DNA of 64,000 nt from Bacteroidota bacterium (GTDB lineage: Bacteria > Bacteroidota > Bacteroidia > Flavobacteriales_D > Sanyastnellaceae), in the NCBI GenBank assembly GCA_002746975.1, contig NVXE01000003.1:147321-211320 (forward strand), given 5' to 3'. The notes beneath the pieces were generated by a model. It ran no database searches. It saw nothing but the letters and a program-made list of their open reading frames with translations, and was not told where the DNA came from. A program made the position numbers and the translations under genes. This document shows positions 19,351 through 28,049 of this stretch, in pieces. Positions within the stretch are counted from its first letter, which is position 1; every line of letters starts with the position of its first letter.

Positions 19351-19516
19351 GAAGGCGAAATAATCGATTTTTAAGTGGATAGAGACCTGGTATAATAGAA
19401 ACCGAAGACATTCCGCCTTAAATTACAAAACAATCAATGAGCTTGAATTAGAAATCAATTACAAAAAGCTTGCAGCATGATCTTAACTCAGTGTCCATTT
19501 TTTTATTGCAAGTCCA
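19351..19516 (+). pseudogene. IS3-family orfB 3' remnant with terminal inverted repeat
   Basis: This encodes only the last 42 or so residues of an IS3-type transposase (WIETWYNRNRRHSA...LAA), with a 1-base insertion near 19359-19362. It closely matches the C-terminus of the full element at 45023-46302. After the stop at 19480 the IS terminal repeat follows (TCTTAACTCAGTGTCCA, then TTGCAAGTCCA). The 5' part of the element is gone. Its 3' end faces the 12-gene operon. Confidence 0.88.
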
Positions 19517-19530
19517 CTAATCACATTCTA

Positions 19531-19620
19531 CTTAGAGCTAATAACGAGTTCAAGGATAAGACCACATATGTTCACCAGACGTGGCAAACAGACTTTACAT
19601 ACTTCAAAGTAGAAGGATGG
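19531..19620 (+). pseudogene. Fragment of a second integrase-core transposase
   Basis: About 30 codons read NEFKDKTTYVHQTWQTDFTYFK and onward to VEGWG, the start of an rve (DDE) integrase core as in IS3-like transposases; the first catalytic Asp is in QTDFTY. It differs from the neighbouring IS3 remnant and is cut on both sides. No function is expected. Confidence 0.6.
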
Positions 19621-19695
19621 GGAGCATTACACCAATTAACGGGTCGGTCATTTCCAACACAGAGCCTCATAACTATCTTTACACCAGACTTAACA

Positions 19696-20460
19696 TTACT
19701 CATAAAGATCAATCCCAGCAGATTCAGCTAGCTCAATAAACTTATCAATTTTACTAGCAAAATTAATACCTTGAAATTCTTCTTGCATCGCCAATTCAGC
19801 AATTCCTATTACTTCTTCAGTTTCACTCAGTATTATCGGTCCACCACTATTTCCAGGATACACATTACAATCAAGCTGAATTAAATCTAGTTCGTTATTG
19901 GGGAGCTGTAATAAAGTATTACTAATTTTCCCTTCAGTAACTGAAAATAGACCCTTTGGATATCCAATAGCTTTTACTTCATCTCCAATTTCTATGTCTG
20001 CTGAGCTTCCTAATGTGAAATAAGGCATGTCCTCTGATAATACTGAGGCATCAATCAATTTCAAAACGGCAAAATCCGTAACCTCATCTAATGGGTTACT
20101 ATTATCTATCCACACTACTCTGGCACTAGTGCTGATCTCCGGATCAGTCTTTTTGAATATTATTCCAACTTCATCACCTATTTGTACTCCCTCAATTACG
20201 TGTCTAGCAGTTAACAATGTTCTACTACCAGTTAAAAAAGCACTGCCTGTAGCAATGTCACTATAAACAAATGCAACGGGTGAAGTTATGGATGAAGCGT
20301 TCACCGGCTGTGTAAAATCACTAAAGGGTTTTTCCATTACCCCGATGGAAATAAAAATAGTGAGAAGCATCATAATAAAGATAATCTTCTTCTTTTTTAA
20401 AGTTTCTTGAAGCCCTGATTTATACTTTGACTTTTCTATTTGTCCTATTGGTAATTTCAT
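19696..20460 (-). CDS. Membrane-anchored trypsin-like serine protease
   Basis: The 254-aa protein has a basic cytoplasmic N-terminus, one membrane helix (about 25-43) and an S1-type protease domain. The catalytic triad is visible: H87 in LTARHVIEG, D129 in VTDFAVLKL and S205 in YPGNSGGPI. Unlike DegP/HtrA there is no PDZ domain. It should act in the periplasm, tethered to the inner membrane. It is the last gene of the 12-gene operon, 11 bp after the tubulin-like gene, so it may process or regulate the partners (inference). Confidence 0.85.
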   Translation of the reverse strand: MKLPIGQIEKSKYKSGLQETLKKKKIIFIMMLLTIFISIGVMEKPFSDFTQPVNASSITSPVAFVYSDIATGSAFLTGSRTLLTARHVIEGVQIGDEVGIIFKKTDPEISTSARVVWIDNSNPLDEVTDFAVLKLIDASVLSEDMPYFTLGSSADIEIGDEVKAIGYPKGLFSVTEGKISNTLLQLPNNELDLIQLDCNVYPGNSGGPIILSETEEVIGIAELAMQEEFQGINFASKIDKFIELAESAGIDLYE

Positions 20461-20471
20461 TGCTTCTAAAT

Positions 20472-22931
20472 TTAAAGTAAATCGGTTTTAACCTGTTTAG
20501 TATTAAAATAAGGGACTCTTTCTGAAATAAACTCATCAGTAAACATACCGTCTACAATAAATTGGCTTTTAGTCTTTTTTAAAGACGAAAAATCCCGTGT
20601 AGGTAATAATGATTTTTCTAATACATTTTGATTTGCATTTCCACCAAAATACCCATAACTTTTAAACACAGCAATAGAGTTTTGTAGGTAATTAACATCC
20701 ACAAAGGATTGGTTATCTACATCATCATTTACTTGATTGGCTTTGCTTCGAATAGAGTTTCGAATTAAATTAAACTGTGATTCATCTTTATATAAGTATA
20801 TAGTTTTCAAGAAACTCGAATCCTGAAAAACAGATCTTGAGTCTATATCCCTATCCAGTTTCATTAAAGCTGGGGGAGCATATTGCAAGTCCGTTTTATC
20901 AACTTTAATAAGATTAGCAACATCTGGGTTTGGATAGTTTTGAATAAGATTGTCTATTGATATTCCACTGTTAGAGATTGATGATCTAACCGACTGAACT
21001 ATTGGCGATAAAATTTCAAAATACAAACCATTTGTACTGGACATAAACTCCCAAAGATTTTTACTTCCAAGTATCAGCTTCGAAGAAATAACCTTTTTTA
21101 AATCTACACTTGATTTAAGGGATTGTACTTCACTTTTAAAGTTGCCTTGAGGGTACATGTTGTAAATCATGCCATAGGAAACACTCATGCCTTCAATAAT
21201 AGAAGATCTTTTGTTAAATGAAATTGTATTTGGGATGGTGTTTTCAATTACATTTTTCAAATCATTTTGGCAACTGGATAGTTTGCTAATAGAAGGTAAA
21301 ACATAATTATTATCAGTAGTTTTTAGCGGATTATCTGGGTTTGCTAAATGCGATTTTATAACTTTAATTTCATCAATGAGCAGATGCAATTTCATTAAAG
21401 TTGTAATATTTTGAAGCTGTTCTATATAATACTCCTTTTCAATAGCATATAAATGATACTTCCCATTTTCTTTATCAAGTCTTTTAATACTTTGTCCTAA
21501 TATGGTATTCCAATTCGCACCGGTATCATCGACCTTGTATTCCTTTAACCAAAATTCAAACAAGAGGCTAAGGTGATTATCTAAACTTTCAATATAATGT
21601 TTTGCAATGGGTATATTGGGTATATTCAAAATTAACTTATCAAATCGCTTTGAAATTTGTTTAATAAACCCATCACGAGCCACGAAAAGTTTGTTTTTCA
21701 CTTGTCTATACACATTGGTATCACTATCGAACTTAAAGGAATTAAACACCATTTCGTTCATAGAGTTGTAAGGCTCAAATTGCTTTTTTGTTATGCGAGT
21801 AGCCAACGATTCTATATAAGTGACAATAGAGTTTGAGCCTTCGTGTGAAATATCATTTAATTCATTTTCTATGGCATAGTTTATAGCATCTTCCGCATCC
21901 TTTGAGGCCATGTTTTTTACCCTAACTTCTTTATCCTTAAATTTATCTGAACTAATCCATTCATTGATAATTTCACGAGAATATCCTAATGCTATAAATT
22001 CTTCAAGAATAGCCTTTGGATATTGTAGTAAGGATAGGCCAACAGTTATAAAATTAGTCACATGCTGGGCACCACCTGCACCGTCAATCCACCTTGCTGA
22101 GGAAACATTTTTAAGGCCTCTAATTTTATCCCCACCTAATAAAGATACATATAGCCCCATTGTTTTAAACATTGGAGTAAGATCATTATAATCGCACATG
22201 TGGGTGTTATTTATCCCACTTTGATGAAAATAATCTGGCGAAACAACCACATTTATGTCATATGGCGCTTTAGGGCCTATAGAATTTGGTAACGGAGTTC
22301 CATCTGGCCAAGTCACTGAATAAGTATTATTCGGTACTGAATAATACTCTAAAGCTTTAATGGCAAAATAAGAGTTTATAAAAAAGTTCGAGGTATTCTG
22401 GCTCAAATCAGATTCCTTAGGAATCATCAAAAGAGAAAAGAGTTTGGCATTTGCAATTAATTGTCTAATTAAATAAGCTAGATCAATAAAAATTCCCGAT
22501 CCTGTACCTCCAGTTAAAGACCCAACGATATATACAGAGTCAAAACCTCCTGAAACTTGGTTAAGTGCTAGAATTTTATTTTTAACCGCACTAAAATTCG
22601 CCCATAAAGATAACCTACCATAAGATGATTTGCCACCAGCCCCAGATGTTCCCAACGCTAAGGTTGCATTAGGAATCCAATCAGAGTCGATATTAGGGTC
22701 ACTTCTAAACTGACTTATTGGAAATGACATTTGGTCTAAACAAAGCTCTACGCCCAGAATGTCATTTGTTCCTAAAGGTGTTTTTCTAGGTGTATTACTT
22801 AAATCCGTTTCAAGATATAAGTACTGAACATCATCTGGCTTATTCTTGCCTGTAAACTCATAGTTAAACTGTTGAGCCTCCTCCAAAACTCTAAGACCAC
22901 TTGATCCAATTCCAATATATAACGTAGCCAT
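20472..22931 (-). CDS. Tubulin/FtsZ-like GTPase (Tubulin_2-type)
   Basis: The 819-aa protein opens with a Rossmann-like GTPase fold: ATLYIGIGSSGLRVL at the N-terminus, GTSGAGGKSSYGR near residue 95-106, and the tubulin signature SLTGGTGSG at 138-146, which binds the nucleotide phosphates. It is not FtsZ: it is twice as long, and beyond about residue 330 it continues as a large, mostly helical region I cannot assign. Such divergent tubulin relatives have been described in bacteria as predicted membrane-remodelling proteins. No membrane segment is visible, so it should be cytoplasmic and polymerise under the operon's membrane proteins (inference). It follows the 129-aa membrane protein gene by 3 bp. 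Confidence 0.85.
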   Translation of the reverse strand: MATLYIGIGSSGLRVLEEAQQFNYEFTGKNKPDDVQYLYLETDLSNTPRKTPLGTNDILGVELCLDQMSFPISQFRSDPNIDSDWIPNATLALGTSGAGGKSSYGRLSLWANFSAVKNKILALNQVSGGFDSVYIVGSLTGGTGSGIFIDLAYLIRQLIANAKLFSLLMIPKESDLSQNTSNFFINSYFAIKALEYYSVPNNTYSVTWPDGTPLPNSIGPKAPYDINVVVSPDYFHQSGINNTHMCDYNDLTPMFKTMGLYVSLLGGDKIRGLKNVSSARWIDGAGGAQHVTNFITVGLSLLQYPKAILEEFIALGYSREIINEWISSDKFKDKEVRVKNMASKDAEDAINYAIENELNDISHEGSNSIVTYIESLATRITKKQFEPYNSMNEMVFNSFKFDSDTNVYRQVKNKLFVARDGFIKQISKRFDKLILNIPNIPIAKHYIESLDNHLSLLFEFWLKEYKVDDTGANWNTILGQSIKRLDKENGKYHLYAIEKEYYIEQLQNITTLMKLHLLIDEIKVIKSHLANPDNPLKTTDNNYVLPSISKLSSCQNDLKNVIENTIPNTISFNKRSSIIEGMSVSYGMIYNMYPQGNFKSEVQSLKSSVDLKKVISSKLILGSKNLWEFMSSTNGLYFEILSPIVQSVRSSISNSGISIDNLIQNYPNPDVANLIKVDKTDLQYAPPALMKLDRDIDSRSVFQDSSFLKTIYLYKDESQFNLIRNSIRSKANQVNDDVDNQSFVDVNYLQNSIAVFKSYGYFGGNANQNVLEKSLLPTRDFSSLKKTKSQFIVDGMFTDEFISERVPYFNTKQVKTDLL

Positions 22932-22934
22932 ATT

Positions 22935-23324
22935 TTATTTTTTTAAAAGTTGTGTCATTTTATTATACTCATTATAAAATAATGAAACTGCTAGAACAAA
23001 GATGATGATTTGGGGTAATAGACGTAAATATGTGTTCGAAGAATCCCATTCAAAGGCTAACCATTGAAAACTATGGGTACCATTGAAAAGATAAAGGATC
23101 GCAACATAAACGGCTAGCAGTAGCAAAACAATACCAAGCCCAGTAAGTTGAATCATTTTTAGCCTAATACCAATACTTAGGTTGCTATTCCTTTTTCTAA
23201 TAAACCCTATCAATTTAAAGCTCCACAACAAAAAAAGCATAATTATTATTAAGCCAGCTAACTCCATTGCTAAATCAGGTAAACCAAAATATTCTGTACT
23301 TATAAAAAGATCATACATAGTCAT
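22935..23324 (-). CDS. Small three-helix membrane protein of the tubulin operon
   Basis: The 129-aa protein has three strong membrane helices (about residues 18-40, 57-81 and 103-119) joined by a short basic loop (FIRKRNSN) and a polar loop. I recognise no family. It is encoded 3 bp ahead of the tubulin-like GTPase and 6 bp after the 384-aa vWA-like protein, so it is a good candidate for the membrane anchor of the GTPase (inference). The second methionine (residue 3) is an equally good start. Confidence 0.7.
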   Translation of the reverse strand: MTMYDLFISTEYFGLPDLAMELAGLIIIMLFLLWSFKLIGFIRKRNSNLSIGIRLKMIQLTGLGIVLLLLAVYVAILYLFNGTHSFQWLAFEWDSSNTYLRLLPQIIIFVLAVSLFYNEYNKMTQLLKK

Positions 23325-23330
23325 TATTTA

Positions 23331-24485
23331 TTAATACAACGAATCATTATCATCCGTTGATGTTGTTTTATTTTCTTTGCCTTTATTCCACCAACCAAAA
23401 GGATCATTCTTTTTAACGTATAAGGCACCTGCCCCAATCGCTAAAATAACTAGAAGAAAAAACAGGCTTCCATACGATGTTTCGCCTATTACTTCAACAT
23501 ACTGGTTATTATTCTGGCAAGCAGAAATGCCATTTCCTCGTATGGTTATTTTGTACAATCCAGGCTCCAGTTTCATTAATACATTATTACAATCAATACA
23601 AGTTAGAGTTTTAGATTTTTTCGTGTCTAAATTCATGGCTTTAACCGTATACTTAGTATTGTCTTTGGCGCCTAACCCTATCCAAGAAACAGCTATATTT
23701 TGACCTTCATTTACAGACTTATATTTAGATTTAGTTCCAATAGGAGTAACAAAACGTAATGAGCTATTATTTATATTCTGGTTTTGAATAATACCTTTAC
23801 TGCCACTTGTATTATTGTTACCCGATAATATTTTTATATTAACTATCTTCACGCTAACACTTAGGGGCTTGTTATTAAGCCTAAATAAACCAGAAGACTC
23901 AATAATGGCAGAGCTTTCGTAATTGTCAATTAATTGTTGTTGACTACTACTTAGCCCGTTGCTTCCTGTTTGATCTCCACTTAAGCCGCCTATCTCAATT
24001 AAATAATACGTTTTTATATTGGCATCAATTGCAATATCTGCCGCTTTAGCATGTGCTAAATTAACAAAAGTAAGCTGGTCGGTATAAGACAGGTTATTTG
24101 AATAATCGATAGCCTGTTTTAGAGATACAGATGCAGAATTATTTTGAAAAATTTTGAATTTTTTATACGTGTTCTGATTTCCGTAAGGAATTACTGTAAT
24201 GCTGTTAATATTATTCAAAACAGAAGAATTAGACCCTGAATATGCCTCTTTTACAAACCCATCTAATCCGCTAGGTATCCAGTCATAAAACTCGTTTTTT
24301 GATATATTTCCCAATATTAATTGATTACATAGCTTAATAGCACTGCTCCGATTATCACTCGAAATTTTGTTGTCAGATTGCAATGGGTTTCCTGAAACAT
24401 CTATTAAAATAAAAATATCATTTTGAGCCATTGAAATAAGGGCTGTAACAATAAATATAAATAGAATGGATATTTTTTTCATCAT
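23331..24485 (-). CDS. Periplasmic vWA-like protein with decayed metal site and C-terminal anchor
   Basis: A signal peptide (about 1-20) is followed at once by IFILIDVSGNP, the position and form of a von Willebrand A strand with a MIDAS-like motif. The third MIDAS residue is Asn (D29, S31, N33). A later domain is rich in beta-strand and has paired cysteines (CIDC). A single membrane helix (about 338-358) and a short charged tail, which should be cytoplasmic, end the 384-aa protein. It begins 2 bp after the 422-aa vWA gene. Whether it binds metal is doubtful. Confidence 0.7.
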   Translation of the reverse strand: MMKKISILFIFIVTALISMAQNDIFILIDVSGNPLQSDNKISSDNRSSAIKLCNQLILGNISKNEFYDWIPSGLDGFVKEAYSGSNSSVLNNINSITVIPYGNQNTYKKFKIFQNNSASVSLKQAIDYSNNLSYTDQLTFVNLAHAKAADIAIDANIKTYYLIEIGGLSGDQTGSNGLSSSQQQLIDNYESSAIIESSGLFRLNNKPLSVSVKIVNIKILSGNNNTSGSKGIIQNQNINNSSLRFVTPIGTKSKYKSVNEGQNIAVSWIGLGAKDNTKYTVKAMNLDTKKSKTLTCIDCNNVLMKLEPGLYKITIRGNGISACQNNNQYVEVIGETSYGSLFFLLVILAIGAGALYVKKNDPFGWWNKGKENKTTSTDDNDSLY

Positions 24486-24487
24486 TT

Positions 24488-25756
24488 TTAATTCTTTGAT
24501 TCAAATTTTGGGTTTATTGACGACATAAACACTAATACACATGTCAAAATAACAATAAACGAAATCACATATATAAAACACCAATTTCGTTTTTGAATAT
24601 TTTTAATAGCGTACAATAAAGAATTTACGTAAGATTCTTTGTCATATCCATCAAGTAATTCAACAGAAGACTGCTTGATTTCTTCAAATAAGTATTGATC
24701 ATATAAATCACCGATGTTAATAATAGAAATATCATTGTAATAGTCCTCCATAGATTGTTGGGAGGTAGTTTCTACTATTGTAAAGATATCGAACCCATTG
24801 GGTACTTTGGTGGGGGAAGTTTCAGAATATAGATTCCCTGCACCATCCGTTATAATAATAAAAATCTTTTTGTCTTTTGTAACTAAATTCTCTTTGTCTG
24901 TAGTGAACAAGAAATTAGCCCAAATTGTTTCAATTAATGGAGACCCTAGACAAGATGTTTCAATAGGTGTATTCTGAATAAAAGAGGTTGCCGCACCAGT
25001 GTTGCTAAAATGATAGTTAACTCCAAGCAAGTTCTCATGCCTTAGCTCGGAGATTACCTCATTAACGTCCTTTTTTAACTTTCGAATATACCTTTCACAT
25101 TGGTTCTCATTATAATTTGGGAAATAAGAAATATTAAAAGTTGTATTGTCAACGGTGGTTCGCATCGCCTGTGCTAAATAGTTTCTGCTTTCGTTAATAG
25201 ATTCATCAGTACTACCACTATTATCTATTAGTATGGAAACTTCGGCCTTAGTTTCTGTAATAGATTGCATAAGCAACACGACAAACGGTAGTGTCAATAA
25301 TACTAAGATAAAAAGCTTAGCCTTTTGGAATTTAGAAATTAGTAACCTTGTAACTTGTGCTTTCTTTATTAAACTAAGCTGTGGCCTGATAAATGTATTA
25401 ATGTTATCACGTCCTTTAGTATGATTAAATAGTTTAATTAGTAGGGTTGAACTAATTAACGCGATTACAACAATTAGATCTAATGCAAAATTTTCGTCAA
25501 CAATAAATTCTTGGTAAAAGAAAATGAAAACAACATTAGCACACAATAAGACAATAAATAGGAGGTAAGAGGTTAGTTTTATGGATTGTAAAGATGTGAT
25601 AAAATGTAAACTTTCTTGCGAATTTATTGTTTTACTTGTTAAATTAACAAACAAAGCATTGAACAACAGGAATGATAAAACAATACCCACCCAAGCTTCA
25701 ATAGTTAGTCCGAAACCAATAGCTGAAAGGTCGTTAATGTAATGCGCCCACTCCAT
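24488..25756 (-). CDS. Multi-pass membrane protein with vWA domain
   Basis: With the start at 25756 (422 aa) the ATG overlaps the permease stop as TAATG; an extension to 25807 would overlap that gene by 52 bp. Four membrane helices fill the first 165 residues. A vWA domain follows with an intact MIDAS motif, LIDNSGSTDES (D178, S180, S182), and a later ITDGAG. A last helix lies at the C-terminus. The plan recalls BatA/BatB-like vWA membrane proteins, but no MoxR ATPase is nearby. The vWA domain is probably periplasmic and binds a divalent metal and a protein partner (family knowledge). Confidence 0.8.
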   Translation of the reverse strand: MEWAHYINDLSAIGFGLTIEAWVGIVLSFLLFNALFVNLTSKTINSQESLHFITSLQSIKLTSYLLFIVLLCANVVFIFFYQEFIVDENFALDLIVVIALISSTLLIKLFNHTKGRDNINTFIRPQLSLIKKAQVTRLLISKFQKAKLFILVLLTLPFVVLLMQSITETKAEVSILIDNSGSTDESINESRNYLAQAMRTTVDNTTFNISYFPNYNENQCERYIRKLKKDVNEVISELRHENLLGVNYHFSNTGAATSFIQNTPIETSCLGSPLIETIWANFLFTTDKENLVTKDKKIFIIITDGAGNLYSETSPTKVPNGFDIFTIVETTSQQSMEDYYNDISIINIGDLYDQYLFEEIKQSSVELLDGYDKESYVNSLLYAIKNIQKRNWCFIYVISFIVILTCVLVFMSSINPKFESKN

Positions 25757-27195
25757 TATCGACCATAAATTAAATCTCCTGGTGTACTGTTTCGTAATCT
25801 TCTCCACAGTCTATAATAAACCGATATAATAGGGATTAGAATGAACGAAACAATTAACCAAGGTAATTGAACATTGGTATAAATAATGTTTTGGTCAACA
25901 CCAATATTTGCCACTGAGATTAAAAAATCTAAAATCATCCCTCCAAGAAAAAATGAGAGTAAGTGGGCAATTATGAATGCTATTGAAACAATAATAATGG
26001 AAATGAAAACATAAATAGCAATAACGGTTTTATTTGCTAGTCCAAATGCCTTTAAGGTCCCTAAACTTAATTTATTGTTGTCTAAATGATTTATTATTAA
26101 GTGTGTTGTAAATATAAAGATGCTAAAAATACTAAAGAAAATTAAACTTAAAGAAAGAAGATTCGATAATTTATTAAAGAAATCAAAATTTTTCTTAGAC
26201 TCAATAGTATTCATATCCACTTTTAAGCCAAAAGTATGATCCAAATATTTACTAAAAGACGAAATACTATCTAGATGATTAAATGAAAATGAAATATGAT
26301 CAGGTTTATTAACATACTCATCTGTTATTGAAGTTGGGTTTTTTGCATAATCATATAAACGAATAGCACCAGGATAATTATTTGCCAAGTTTGATATTTC
26401 CACACCATTGAAGGATCCTTTCTTTTCAATGATTATACCCGATGAAGTTACTAAATTATAATCTCCTATAATTGAGTATCCAGAAGACATTAAATCTTTT
26501 GGAATTTTGTTAACATTTGGGATATAAAACTGAAGATACCCATTATGGAAACCAGAATTAACATCTAACCGTCCATCCTCTGAAATTGCATTGAAGAATT
26601 CTTTACTAATTAACATATCAGCGTAATCAGGTAACTGAGAAACAATCCCAGATATCTGGATAGGAATAGTGTCACTCGTACGATAATTTAAATAATATAT
26701 AAACGATACATTTCCAAGTGAATATCCCATTTCAGTTAAAAATTCCTCCGTAACGATGCACCCAAATTTCTCATCTTCCAGATACATCTCCGTTTTTGAG
26801 ATTTCAGGATCTGTTTTAATAAAATTATAAAACACACTGGATTCCCTAATTAATCTTACGGTAACTTCGAATTCACCATGTGTGGGAGATACCATCGTAA
26901 GCCTATTAAACTTAACTGGCTCAATTGTAGAGTAGCCATAATGAGTTTTTAAGTTTATTGAGTCTAAAATATTTACATCAATTTTGTTAGAGTAATCGAT
27001 TGTAACATTTAAGAACTTAATAAATGGATTGTCCATTTTTTTCTTTAAATATAGTGTCGCACTATTTCCGAGTCCAATTGCAATTATTGAGATGAAAATT
27101 ATCAATGTCAACGCAATAAGATTCTTGAATTTAGACCCAGTAATAGATTTAAATTCGGGAAATCCAAAATAAACTATAAAGTCAAATTTTCTCAT
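25756..27195 (-). CDS. FtsX/MacB-type ABC transporter permease
   Basis: The 479-aa protein has one membrane helix near the N-terminus (about 24-45), a large extracytoplasmic domain (50-340) and three helices at the C-terminus (about 345-465). This is the 1+3 topology of FtsX, LolC/E and MacB permeases, which do mechanical work on periplasmic partners or lipoproteins rather than classical transport. Its start overlaps the ATPase stop by 4 bp, so the two form one ABC unit. The substrate is unknown. Confidence 0.85.
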   Translation of the reverse strand: MRKFDFIVYFGFPEFKSITGSKFKNLIALTLIIFISIIAIGLGNSATLYLKKKMDNPFIKFLNVTIDYSNKIDVNILDSINLKTHYGYSTIEPVKFNRLTMVSPTHGEFEVTVRLIRESSVFYNFIKTDPEISKTEMYLEDEKFGCIVTEEFLTEMGYSLGNVSFIYYLNYRTSDTIPIQISGIVSQLPDYADMLISKEFFNAISEDGRLDVNSGFHNGYLQFYIPNVNKIPKDLMSSGYSIIGDYNLVTSSGIIIEKKGSFNGVEISNLANNYPGAIRLYDYAKNPTSITDEYVNKPDHISFSFNHLDSISSFSKYLDHTFGLKVDMNTIESKKNFDFFNKLSNLLSLSLIFFSIFSIFIFTTHLIINHLDNNKLSLGTLKAFGLANKTVIAIYVFISIIIVSIAFIIAHLLSFFLGGMILDFLISVANIGVDQNIIYTNVQLPWLIVSFILIPIISVYYRLWRRLRNSTPGDLIYGR

Positions 27196-28049
27196 TTTGA
27201 ATTATGGTTGAAAATTTCAGTTTTAAATTTTTGAGATATCTCATTACTAGAATAACGTTTATTAAACCCAGTCCATTCGTTATTCCCAACTCGTAGAAAG
27301 ATTGATTGTTCATCAATTAAACCGTGAGAATTTGTATTTTCATCGTTTCGTATTAAAACAATTTTTGTTGCGAATTTTACAGCTAAATCAATATCATGAG
27401 TCACTATAATAGATGTCTTTGATTCGACATTTTCTATTAAAATCTTCATTAATTTTTCAGCATTTCCCACATCCAAATTACCTGTAGGTTCATCTGCAAA
27501 TAACACCGAGTAATCTGATACAATTGCTCTAGCAAATGCAATTCTTTGCCTTTGCCCTCCAGAAAGTTCAGTAATTGGTTTATCAATAGTTACGTCAGGT
27601 AAAATATTCTGAATAATATTTTTAGTTCTTTTAACTGCCTCAGCTTTTGATTTACCCTGTAATATTGCTGAGATTATAATATTATCAAATGCAGATAAAC
27701 TCTTAAACAAATTAGTGTTTTGAAAAATAAAGCTTAAATGTTTGTTTCGAAATGCAGCAATATTTTGTTCTTTCTGATTCCATAATTCATGAATATGGAT
27801 AGACTCATTTTTAGTATTTGTAAAAGTAAATAGCGTGTTATTCTCTGTCGAATTATAAATGGTGTTATTCATTAACCCTAACGTTTCTAGGATAGTACTT
27901 TTCCCAACTCCAGATGGACCTATAAAGAACGTATTAGACCCCCTCTCTATACATAATTTATCTATTACTAAAACGGGTGATAGATTAGAGGGATACTTAC
28001 ATTTAAGCCGTACTATTTCAAATACATTATTCATTTCCTGGGAATTCAT
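27192..28049 (-). CDS. LolD/MacB-type ABC transporter ATP-binding protein
   Basis: This is the motor ATPase for the adjacent permease. Motifs are intact: Walker A GPSGVGKST (from residue 44), Q-loop FIFQN (Q110), signature LSGGQRQR (162-169), Walker B VLFADEP (182-188) and the switch histidine in IIVTHDID. About 30 extra residues sit between Walker A and the Q-loop compared with typical LolD. An alternative start at 28034 (residue 6) reduces the overlap with the preceding vWA gene from 23 to 8 bp. Confidence 0.9.
   Translation of the reverse strand: MNSQEMNNVFEIVRLKCKYPSNLSPVLVIDKLCIERGSNTFFIGPSGVGKSTILETLGLMNNTIYNSTENNTLFTFTNTKNESIHIHELWNQKEQNIAAFRNKHLSFIFQNTNLFKSLSAFDNIIISAILQGKSKAEAVKRTKNIIQNILPDVTIDKPITELSGGQRQRIAFARAIVSDYSVLFADEPTGNLDVGNAEKLMKILIENVESKTSIIVTHDIDLAVKFATKIVLIRNDENTNSHGLIDEQSIFLRVGNNEWTGFNKRYSSNEISQKFKTEIFNHNSK

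Noticed and set aside
20472-22931. Calling the tubulin-like gene ftsZ
   Set aside because: Length, accessory location and poor match outside the nucleotide loops exclude the cell-division FtsZ, which would be expected in the dcw cluster.
24488-28049. Reading the vWA proteins plus ATPase as a MoxR/BatABCD aerotolerance locus
   Set aside because: The ATPase is a LolD-like ABC protein with an ABC signature, not a MoxR AAA+ protein, and an FtsX-like permease accompanies it.
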